DNA of 5,253 nucleotides from Acidobacteriota bacterium (GTDB lineage Bacteria > Acidobacteriota > Holophagae > Thermotomaculales > Thermotomaculaceae), in the NCBI GenBank assembly GCA_027038695.1, contig JALWHA010000056.1:1-5253 (forward strand), in the 5' to 3' direction. Below the pieces are notes generated by a model, which was not told the DNA's origin, did no database searches, and was given only the letters and a program-made list of their open reading frames with translations. Of this stretch, positions 1-5,236 are shown one piece after another. The first letter of the stretch is position 1; the number at the start of each line of letters is the position of its first letter. The translations under genes were made by a program, and so were the position numbers.

Positions 1-384
1 GGAGCCACCTTTTCCGCCGCCCATAGGAATGCCTGTTAATGAGTTTTTAAATATCTGCTCAAAAGCCAAAAATTTCAAAATGCCTAATTTAACGGTAGGA
101 TGGAACCTTAATCCACCTTTATAAGGTCCTATTGCACTGTTAAACTCAATCCTGAAACCCCTGTTTACATGGATTTCGCCTTTATCGTCAACCCAGGGAA
201 CCCTGAACATAATAACCCGTTCAGGCTCCACCAAACGCTCAATTAACTTTGTCTTTTCAAATTCAGGATGATAGGCTAAAGCGATTTCAAGAGACTCAAA
301 AATTTCCTTTACCGCTTGATGAAACTCTTCTTCCCCGTAGTTTTTTTCAACTACTTTTTGAAACAATTGGTCAAGATAGCTCAT
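1..384 (-). CDS. gdhA: NADP-type glutamate dehydrogenase, N-terminal part (cut by window edge)
   Basis: Glutamate dehydrogenase makes glutamate from 2-oxoglutarate and ammonium with NAD(P)H in the cytoplasm. Reading leftward from the ATG at 384-382, 128 codons are open to the window edge. The protein begins MSYLDQLFQKVVEKNYGEEE and then shows the family's substrate-domain blocks: FNSAIGPYKGGLRFHP (residues 81-96), LKFLAFEQIFKNSL (103-116) and PMGGGKGGS (120-128). Lys89, Lys113 and Lys125 sit at the positions of the substrate-binding and catalytic lysines known in the E. coli enzyme (K92, K116, K128), with a constant offset of three. The family is usually about 450 residues, so roughly 70 percent, including the Rossmann domain, lies outside. 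The start is supported by an AGGAGGAG Shine-Dalgarno just upstream (389-396, minus strand). The motif style fits the hexameric, usually NADP-dependent, class; the cofactor is inferred because its domain is not visible. Confidence 0.95.
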   Translation of the reverse strand, partial: MSYLDQLFQKVVEKNYGEEEFHQAVKEIFESLEIALAYHPEFEKTKLIERLVEPERVIMFRVPWVDDKGEIHVNRGFRIEFNSAIGPYKGGLRFHPTVKLGILKFLAFEQIFKNSLTGIPMGGGKGGS

Positions 385-437
385 ACGCTCCTCCTCACTT
401 AAACTTTTAAATTCTAAAAAAACCAAAAGATAGTTTA

Positions 438-464
438 ATTATATAACTAAAAAATTTTTGTCAA
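438..464 (-). promoter_or_regulatory. Probable gdhA promoter
   Basis: On the minus strand a perfect TTGACA (464-459) is followed after 15 nt by a perfect TATAAT (443-438). The hexamers are ideal but the spacer is about two bases shorter than the usual 17, which would weaken basal activity or leave room for an activator. The predicted start is near 431, giving a leader of about 45 nt before the gdhA ATG, with the Shine-Dalgarno close to the gene. The surrounding DNA is rich in A and T tracts. Confidence 0.5.
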
Positions 465-467
465 AAA
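455..467. promoter_or_regulatory. Odd-length palindrome over the gdhA -35 box
   Basis: TTTTTG-T-CAAAAA is a perfect dyad with 6-bp arms around the central base 461. It covers the whole predicted gdhA -35 hexamer. A repressor or activator site is possible, but an AT-rich dyad of this size can arise by chance. Confidence 0.22.
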
Positions 468-498
468 CTTTTTTTAAAATTTTTGGATAATTATACTT

Positions 499-527
499 TT
501 GATACAAAAGATATAAATTTTTATGAT
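499..527 (+). promoter_or_regulatory. Probable promoter of the ketopantoate reductase gene
   Basis: TTGATA (499-504) and TATGAT (522-527) each match the sigma-70 consensus at five of six bases and are separated by the ideal 17 nt. Transcription would begin near 534, about 30 nt before the ATG at 564. This helps fix the gene's start: the alternative TTG at 483 would lie upstream of the transcript. Confidence 0.55.
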
Positions 528-553
528 AAATTAAAAAGAGAAACAAAAATTTT

Positions 554-558
554 GGAGG
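554..558 (+). promoter_or_regulatory. Ribosome binding site that decides the start at 564
   Basis: GGAGG lies 5 nt before the ATG at 564-566. No comparable site precedes the TTG at 483, which is the first in-frame start codon of the open frame. Together with the Rossmann motif beginning right after this ATG, the site sets the true N terminus. Confidence 0.85.
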
Positions 559-563
559 AAATT

Positions 564-1595
564 ATGCGAATTGCCGTCGTAGGCATAGGCGCAGTCGGAG
601 GGGTAATTGCCTCGTATATTGATAAAGAATATACCCCCGTTATGATTAGCAGAAACAAAGAGATAGTTGAAAATATAAGAGAAAAAGGTTTAAAAATAAA
701 AAATCCCCGGTTCCCAGTCTGCAATATCCAATGTTGCCCTTCAATATATACTTCTTTTTCGGAGCAAGAAGAAAAATTTGACGTTATTTTTCTGTGCACA
801 AAAGCAATAAACGTAGAAGATGCGGCAAAAGAAGCATTAAACTATTTAACAGAGATCGGCTTTCTTGTTTCCTTTCAAAACGGCATAGTGGAAAATTCTC
901 TTTTAGATTTTGTACCCGAAGAAAAACTTGTCGGAGGCATAATCGGTTTCGGAGCAACAATGCACAAACCGGGAGTGGTAGAGATGACTTCTTCGGGAGA
1001 GATTGTAATCGGAGAATTAAACGGAAAGATCAGCGAAAGAGTACAAGTTTTAAAAACAATACTTGACAATGTCATTGAAACTCGAATCACCGAGAATATC
1101 TGGGGAGCCAAATACTCAAAACTGCTTATAAACGCCTGCATAACAACGATGGGAGCGGTATCGGGTTTGACTTTAGGGGAAATGCTTTCAAAACCTGAGT
1201 TTAGAAAGGTGTTCAGGCATATCCTTTATGAAGGTGTTGAGGTCGCTAAAAGAAAAGGGATAAAATTAGAAAAAATTTCAGGCGTGCCAATTCATAAACT
1301 TGCGGCATCAAAAAGGGAAGTTGAAGGAAGAATTTGCCTATCAAAATACCATAAAGATCTTGTAATCAGAATAATAGGAAGAAAGTACAAAAACCTGAAA
1401 TCCTCAAGCCTGCAGAGCCTTGAAAGAAGAAGGAAAACCGAAGTGGATTTCATAAACGGAATAATAGTCAGGTACGGGAAAGAAACAGGTTTTGAAACCC
1501 CGGTAAACGAAAAAATAGTCAAAATAGTCCACGAAATAGAACAGGGAGAAAGGAATATTTCCTCAAAAAATTTAGATGAATTAACACTTTGTTAA
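564..1595 (+). CDS. panE: Ketopantoate reductase family protein (2-dehydropantoate 2-reductase, PanE/ApbA type)
   Basis: The characterised family reaction is NADPH-dependent reduction of 2-dehydropantoate to (R)-pantoate, a cytoplasmic step toward pantothenate and coenzyme A. Starting at the ATG at 564 the protein has 343 residues and opens with a Rossmann strand and dinucleotide loop, MRIAVVGIGAVGG (GxGxxG at 7-12). Other family marks are CTKA (78-81), FQNG (104-107), IWGAKYSKLLINA (179-191; Lys186 and Asn190 match the catalytic Lys and the Asn four residues later in E. coli PanE), and the C-terminal block with TEVDFINGIIVRYG (292-305) and ETPVN (311-315). It is about 40 residues longer than E. 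coli PanE; the extra length falls mainly between about 236 and 280, a basic stretch. The open frame extends 27 codons upstream to a TTG, but that extension is low-complexity and not family-like. It appears monocistronic. Family membership is firm; pantoate specificity is less so, because many paralogues in this family have unknown substrates. Confidence 0.85.
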   Translation: MRIAVVGIGAVGGVIASYIDKEYTPVMISRNKEIVENIREKGLKIKNPRFPVCNIQCCPSIYTSFSEQEEKFDVIFLCTKAINVEDAAKEALNYLTEIGFLVSFQNGIVENSLLDFVPEEKLVGGIIGFGATMHKPGVVEMTSSGEIVIGELNGKISERVQVLKTILDNVIETRITENIWGAKYSKLLINACITTMGAVSGLTLGEMLSKPEFRKVFRHILYEGVEVAKRKGIKLEKISGVPIHKLAASKREVEGRICLSKYHKDLVIRIIGRKYKNLKSSSLQSLERRRKTEVDFINGIIVRYGKETGFETPVNEKIVKIVHEIEQGERNISSKNLDELTLC

Positions 1596-1631
1596 TATGG
1601 AAAAATTTTTATTAATAATACTCTGTTCCTC

Positions 1632-1650
1632 ACGGTAATTCCGTTTTTTT
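1632..1650 (+). terminator. Weak intrinsic terminator candidate after the reductase gene
   Basis: ACGG-TAATT-CCGT forms a 4-bp stem with a 5-nt loop and runs straight into seven T. Position (37 nt after the stop) and the T tract suit a Rho-independent terminator, but the stem is short, so some read-through into serS is likely. Confidence 0.35.
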
Positions 1651-1651
1651 C

Positions 1652-1680
1652 TTTAATAAATCCTTAAATTACTGTAAAAT
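1652..1680 (+). promoter_or_regulatory. Tentative serS operon promoter
   Basis: TAAAAT (1675-1680), preceded directly by TG, could be the -10 box; TTTAAT (1652-1657) lies 17 nt upstream but matches the -35 consensus poorly. TATGAT at 1685-1690 is an alternative -10, also without a good -35. A promoter is expected here because serS follows a terminator-like hairpin, but the exact site is uncertain. The 119-nt gap is too short to hold a standard T-box leader as well as a promoter, and I see no T-box sequence. Confidence 0.28.
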
Positions 1681-1682
1681 CC

Positions 1683-1696
1683 TTTATGATCATAAA
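1683..1696. promoter_or_regulatory. Perfect 14-bp palindrome upstream of serS (operator candidate)
   Basis: TTTATGATCATAAA reads the same on both strands, with no loop and no mismatch. It begins 2 nt after the TAAAAT box, contains the alternative TATGAT box, and ends 8 nt before the serS Shine-Dalgarno (GGGAGG, 1705-1710). That is a natural place for a dimeric regulator to block transcription. It is also AT-rich, so chance remains possible. Confidence 0.35.
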
Positions 1697-1714
1697 AAAT
1701 CGCAGGGAGGGGTT

Positions 1715-2989
1715 ATGCTTGATTTGAAATTTGTTAGAAACAACCTTGAAAAAGTTAGAGATATGCTTGAAAAAAGGCATACCGAAGTTGACATAGATAA
1801 ATTGGAAAAATTAGACAGAGAAAGAAGGGATTTAATCGGAAAGGTTGAAGCACTTAACTCCGAGAAAAAGAAATTGGGCAAAGAAATCGGCATGCTGAAA
1901 AGGGAAGGAAAAGACGCAACCGAAGTGATGGAAGTGATGAAAAAGGTTAGCGAAGAGCAAGGCATTATTGAAAACAAACTCAAAGAGATTGAAGAAGAGT
2001 ATTTCTCAATAATGAAAACAATTCCCAATATGTTCCATGAAAGCGTGCCTACAGGGAAAGACGAAAGCTCAAATATAGAAATAAGAAAATGGGGAGAACC
2101 TTCCTGCTTAACCTTCAAAGCGAAACCCCATTGGGAAATAGGGGAACAACTTGACATTATAGACTTTGAAAGGGCGGCAAAATTAACGGGAAGCAGGTTT
2201 GCTGTTATGAAAGGGTTAGGCGCAAGGCTTGAGAGGGCTTTGATAAACTTTATGCTTGACACCCATACATCAAAAGGCTATAGGGAAATTTTACCCCCAT
2301 TTATCGTTAATTCAAAAACAATGTACGGCACGGGACAACTTCCCAAATTTGAAGAAGACTTATTTAAACTTTGCACCGACAAGGAGTTTTACTTGATTCC
2401 GACAGCAGAAGTTCCCGTTACAAACCTTCACGCTGAAGAGACACTATCATACGAGCAACTACCGCTAAAATACTGTGCTTATACTCCTTGTTTCAGGTCT
2501 GAAGCAGGCTCTTACGGGAAAGACGTAAGGGGATTAATCAGGCAACATCAGTTTAACAAGGTTGAACTTGTGAAGTTTGCTCACCCTGAAAACTCTTATG
2601 AAGAATTGGAAGAGTTAACCAAAGACGCAGAATACATACTTCAACAATTAGGATTGCCTTACAGGGTTGTCACTCTGTGTTCGGGGGATTTAGGGTTTTC
2701 ATCTGCAAAAACATACGATATTGAGGTATGGATACCCTCTCAAAATACTTACAGGGAAATCTCTTCGTGCTCAAACTTTGAAGACTTTCAGGCAAGAAGG
2801 GCGGGAATAAAATTTAAAGATAAAGACGGGAAAAACAAGTACGTTCACACACTAAACGGCTCAGGATTGGCAATAGGAAGAACTGTTGTAGCCATCCTTG
2901 AAAACTATCAAAATGAAGACGGTAGCGTAACAATTCCCGATGTTCTTGTGCCTTACATGGGGGGAATTACAAAAATAACAGGGGAGTAA
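1715..2989 (+). CDS. serS: Seryl-tRNA synthetase
   Basis: This cytoplasmic class II synthetase activates serine with ATP and loads it on tRNA-Ser (and on tRNA-Sec where that exists). Its 424 residues are the normal bacterial length. The N-terminal part (MLDLKFVRNN, then a highly charged helical stretch about 27-100) is the long antiparallel coiled-coil arm that grips the tRNA variable arm. The catalytic domain follows: TAE at 230-232 (serine site), class II motif 2 FRSEAGSYGKD (260-270, with Arg261 and Glu263) followed by IRQHQFNKVELV (275-286, Glu284), TLNGSGLAIGRT (379-390, motif 3 with Arg389) and ENYQ (396-399). The bacterial ending IPDVLVPYMGG is present. All key residues are intact. The start follows GGGAGG by 4 nt. 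It is first in a three-gene operon with upp and a transporter; its last codons hold the upp ribosome binding site. Confidence 0.98.
   Translation: MLDLKFVRNNLEKVRDMLEKRHTEVDIDKLEKLDRERRDLIGKVEALNSEKKKLGKEIGMLKREGKDATEVMEVMKKVSEEQGIIENKLKEIEEEYFSIMKTIPNMFHESVPTGKDESSNIEIRKWGEPSCLTFKAKPHWEIGEQLDIIDFERAAKLTGSRFAVMKGLGARLERALINFMLDTHTSKGYREILPPFIVNSKTMYGTGQLPKFEEDLFKLCTDKEFYLIPTAEVPVTNLHAEETLSYEQLPLKYCAYTPCFRSEAGSYGKDVRGLIRQHQFNKVELVKFAHPENSYEELEELTKDAEYILQQLGLPYRVVTLCSGDLGFSSAKTYDIEVWIPSQNTYREISSCSNFEDFQARRAGIKFKDKDGKNKYVHTLNGSGLAIGRTVVAILENYQNEDGSVTIPDVLVPYMGGITKITGE
2981..2986 (+). promoter_or_regulatory. upp ribosome binding site inside the end of serS
   Basis: GGGGAG occupies the last two sense codons of serS, abuts its TAA stop and lies 5 nt before the upp ATG. 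Only 2 nt separate stop and start, so ribosomes ending serS can restart on upp, which implies translational coupling. Confidence 0.7.
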
Positions 2990-2991
2990 AT

Positions 2992-3627
2992 ATGAGATTT
3001 AAAAATTTAAAAGAGATTAACCATCCTTTGATAGTACACAAACTAAGCCTTTTGAGAAACAAGGAAACGGGAAGAAAAGAGTTTAAAGAATTGATTGACG
3101 AAATAGCAATGCTAATGACTTACGAAATCACAAGAGATTTGCCGTTAACCGAGGTTGAGATAGAAACCCCCCTTGAAACAACAAAGTGCAGGCAAATATT
3201 AGACCTTCAGGTGGTTTTAGTGCCTATTTTAAGAGCAGGAATGGGAATGGTTGACGGGATTTTAAGGATTGTACCCTTTGCAAAAATCGGGCACATAGGC
3301 CTTTACCGAGACCACAAAACACTACAACCGGTAAGTTATTACTTCAAAATCCCGCCTTTAAAAGAAAACCATTTATTTATCTTAATTGACCCTATGCTTG
3401 CAACGGGGGGAAGCGCAACCTTTGCCGCGGATGTATTAAAACAAAACGGAGTAAAAAACATTAAATTCTTAAACCTCATATCCGCACCCGAAGGAGTCAA
3501 AGTTTTTAGTGAAAAACACCCTGACATAGACATATACACTTGCTCACTTGACCGGGAATTAAACGACAAAGGCTACATACTTCCCGGATTAGGGGATGCG
3601 GGAGACAGGCTATACGGAACAGTTTAA
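2992..3627 (+). CDS. upp: Uracil phosphoribosyltransferase
   Basis: The enzyme joins uracil to PRPP, giving UMP and pyrophosphate, the one-step cytoplasmic route of uracil salvage. At 211 residues it matches the usual 208-210. Family blocks appear in order: RAGMGMVDG (81-89), GLYRDHKTLQP (103-113), the PRPP loop IDPMLATGGSA (132-142, with Asp133 and the TGGS turn) and the uracil-binding tail GYILPGLGDAGDR (194-206). No key block is missing. These features separate it from PyrR and other type I phosphoribosyltransferases. It follows serS by 2 nt and precedes the transporter by 19 nt, with no terminator or promoter visible in either gap. No nucleobase-responsive leader is visible, so expression probably follows the serS promoter. 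Confidence 0.97.
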   Translation: MRFKNLKEINHPLIVHKLSLLRNKETGRKEFKELIDEIAMLMTYEITRDLPLTEVEIETPLETTKCRQILDLQVVLVPILRAGMGMVDGILRIVPFAKIGHIGLYRDHKTLQPVSYYFKIPPLKENHLFILIDPMLATGGSATFAADVLKQNGVKNIKFLNLISAPEGVKVFSEKHPDIDIYTCSLDRELNDKGYILPGLGDAGDRLYGTV

Positions 3628-3633
3628 ATAAAA

Positions 3634-3639
3634 AAGGAG
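3634..3639 (+). promoter_or_regulatory. Ribosome binding site that sets the transporter start at 3647
   Basis: AAGGAG lies 7 nt before the ATG at 3647-3649. An in-frame TTG at 3641 is only 1 nt from the site and is too close to be used. Another ATG at 3651 is out of frame. The transporter therefore starts at 3647. Confidence 0.8.
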
Positions 3640-3646
3640 TTTGGTT

Positions 3647-4966
3647 ATGAATGAAAACGCATTACAGGAAGAGATCGGATTCTTCCATCCGAGTACAAGG
3701 TTTTACAGATTCACGGTGCTTTTTTTCGTAAGCCTTTTGACTTACGGAAGCTACTTTGCCTACGATTCAATAGGCGCAATAGCACCTACCCTTATCAAGG
3801 AACTGCATGTATCAAGAAGTATAATCGGGACAATGTACACGGTTTACTCCATTGCCGCTATTGTTTCTGTTTTTTTAGGGGGAATGCTTATTGACCTAAT
3901 AGGCACAAGGCTTGCTACAATAATCTTTGCCACCCTTGTAACCATAGGCGCCGCAATAGTTGCCTTTGCGCCTAATGTAACCGTTTTAATGATCGGAAGG
4001 TTTATATTCGGAGCGGGAAGCGAATCCCTTGTCGTTGCGCAAAGCGCTATATTGGCAAGGTGGTTTAAGGGAAAAGAACTTGCGCTATCCTTCGGAATTG
4101 CACTGACAATAAGCAGGCTCGGAACACTGTTTTCTTTCAACACCGAGGCGTTAATAGCAAAACATTTCGGCAATTACAAAGCGGCTCTATGGGCTGCGGT
4201 GCTATTCTGTGCTTTCTCTCTCATTGCGGCATTTGTTTATGCCGTTATGGACAAACACGGGGAAAATGAACTAAACCTGCCAAAACCACTTGCAGACGAA
4301 AAGGTAAAACTCTCCGACGTCAAGGTTTTTTCAAAATCCTATTGGTATGTAACAATTCTATGCGTAACATTCTATTCCGCAATCTTCCCCTTCACCGCAC
4401 TTTCAACAGACTTCTTCCACGACAAATACCATCTGCCTCTAACGGTTCCAAGCGGCGGCGGTTTCTTCTATCAGGCCTTTTACAATATAATCCATATGTT
4501 TGACACCGCGGGAGGTACAACAACAATAATTATTGCAGCGTCAATGTTTCTTGCTCCATTCGCCGGAAGTTTAGTTGATAAGATAGGCAAAAGAGCAAGT
4601 TTAATGACAATAGGCTCGGTTTTTATGGTTATTGCATACCTTGTAATGGGATTTACCTATATCCCGCCAAAATACCCTATGATGATATTAGGCGCCGCAT
4701 TTGTTTTAGTCCCTGCCGCAATGTGGCCTTCAATACCTTTGATTGTTGAAGAAAGGTTCCAGGGCTCCGCATACGGATTAATGACCATGGTACAGAATCT
4801 GGGATTGGCTTTATTCCCGTTTTTAAACGGAAAGTTAAGGGATGTTACCCATTCATACAAGGCATCAATGATTATGTTCGCATGCCTCGGTTTTGTCGGC
4901 TTAATCTTTGCCTACCTTCTTAAAAAATCAGACGCCGAAGCGGGAGAAGTTTTAGAAAAGCCATAA
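3647..4966 (+). CDS. Major facilitator superfamily transporter, MFSD1-like
   Basis: A 439-residue inner-membrane carrier with about 12 hydrophobic segments (roughly 20-40, 58-82, 90-108, 112-134, 146-165, 178-200, 230-252, 292-311, 315-337, 344-366, 374-394, 406-425) and a cytoplasmic, charged central linker (202-229). MFS loop motifs are present after TM2 (GGMLIDLIGTR, 78-88) and after TM8 (GSLVDKIGKRA, 307-317). GRFIFGAGSESL (117-128), WFKGKELALSFG (139-150) with SRLG (156-159), and ALWPSIPL-like VPAAMWPSIPL (355-365) followed by GSAYGLMTMVQNLGLA (373-388) resemble the matching parts of animal MFSD1, a lysosomal dipeptide uniporter, as I remember them. Dipeptide transport is thus a reasonable inference; no bacterial relative is known to me to be assayed. 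A 39-residue glycine- and aromatic-rich extracytoplasmic loop (253-291) between TM7 and TM8 is unusually long. It is the last gene of the serS-upp operon; a uracil carrier role is less likely, since known uracil permeases belong to another family. Confidence 0.9.
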   Translation: MNENALQEEIGFFHPSTRFYRFTVLFFVSLLTYGSYFAYDSIGAIAPTLIKELHVSRSIIGTMYTVYSIAAIVSVFLGGMLIDLIGTRLATIIFATLVTIGAAIVAFAPNVTVLMIGRFIFGAGSESLVVAQSAILARWFKGKELALSFGIALTISRLGTLFSFNTEALIAKHFGNYKAALWAAVLFCAFSLIAAFVYAVMDKHGENELNLPKPLADEKVKLSDVKVFSKSYWYVTILCVTFYSAIFPFTALSTDFFHDKYHLPLTVPSGGGFFYQAFYNIIHMFDTAGGTTTIIIAASMFLAPFAGSLVDKIGKRASLMTIGSVFMVIAYLVMGFTYIPPKYPMMILGAAFVLVPAAMWPSIPLIVEERFQGSAYGLMTMVQNLGLALFPFLNGKLRDVTHSYKASMIMFACLGFVGLIFAYLLKKSDAEAGEVLEKP

Positions 4967-4983
4967 TAATCAAATTTTATATA

Positions 4984-5018
4984 GAAAGGTGTCCGGCTTA
5001 AAACCGTGACACCTTTTT
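4984..5018 (+). terminator. Strong intrinsic terminator of the serS-upp-transporter operon
   Basis: AAAGGTGTC (4985-4993) pairs with GACACCTTT (5008-5016). The stem continues with CGG (4994-4996) pairing CCG (5004-5006), interrupted by one bulged T at 5007, and closes with a 7-nt loop. This gives about 12 base pairs, and the descending arm runs into TTTTT. It lies 17 nt after the transporter stop. On the minus strand no clean T tract follows the stem, so it should act mainly rightward. Confidence 0.92.
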
Positions 5019-5197
5019 ATCCTTATATTAACCAAAAAACAACAACGTCTTACATGGTATATAAAATGTGAATACTAACAATAGAAGTGTCTCAAATCTT
5101 TTTTAAAGCTGAACAAGAATTTGTCTATAGCAACAAAATATGTTCATGTTTTCAGAATGGTTAAGAAATATAAAAAAATCCGGCAGTGTTAACTTAA

Positions 5198-5230
5198 TTG
5201 TGTCACTCCTTTGAGGGGGGGGGCTATAAT
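5198..5230 (+). promoter_or_regulatory. Candidate promoter with a nine-G tract in its spacer
   Basis: A perfect TATAAT lies at 5225-5230. The best -35-like hexamer is TTGTGT at 5198-5203, giving a spacer of 21 nt, longer than the ideal. The spacer contains nine consecutive G (5215-5223). Predicted initiation, six to seven bases after the -10 box, falls on or beside the A of the ATG at 5237. The -35 match is poor, so this is tentative. Confidence 0.32.
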
Positions 5231-5236
5231 AGCCCC
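5220..5236. repeat. Perfect 7-bp hairpin directly before an ATG
   Basis: GGGGCTA (5220-5226) and TAGCCCC (5230-5236) are exact inverse complements around a 3-nt loop, TAA. The left arm uses the last four bases of the G tract and the TATAAT box spans arm and loop. No T tract follows on the plus strand, so it is not a rightward terminator. In RNA made from further upstream it would fold just before the ATG at 5237. Confidence 0.55.

Noticed and set aside
458..497. TTGTCA (458-463) with TATACT (492-497) as a rightward promoter
   Set aside because: The spacer would be 28 nt, far too long. The TTGATA-17-TATGAT pair at 499-527 is a much better rightward promoter.
483..563. Longer form of the reductase beginning at the TTG at 483
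   Set aside because: The added 27 residues are low-complexity, have no ribosome binding site, lie partly upstream of the predicted transcript start, and would push the Rossmann GxGxxG motif away from its usual N-terminal place.
794..1066. 90-codon open frame on the plus strand inside the reductase gene
   Set aside because: It is an Arg/Lys-rich alternative frame of a well-supported gene, without motif or ribosome binding site.
1596..1714. T-box riboswitch upstream of serS
   Set aside because: The gap is only 119 nt and shows neither the conserved T-box sequence nor a large stem I with a terminator/antiterminator pair.
1690..2262. 190-codon open frame on the minus strand opposite serS
   Set aside because: It lies opposite the coiled-coil arm and part of the catalytic domain of an intact serS. 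It is rich in Ser, Phe and Leu, as expected for the complement of Lys/Glu-rich codons. No family motif is visible.
3628..3646. Separate promoter or terminator between upp and the transporter gene
   Set aside because: The 19-nt gap contains only an A-rich stretch and the ribosome binding site; no hairpin or promoter boxes fit.
5140..5214. 24-codon frame starting MFMFSEWLRN in the right-hand region
   Set aside because: It has no Shine-Dalgarno, is very short, and resembles nothing I can name. It could be a chance frame or a gene remnant.
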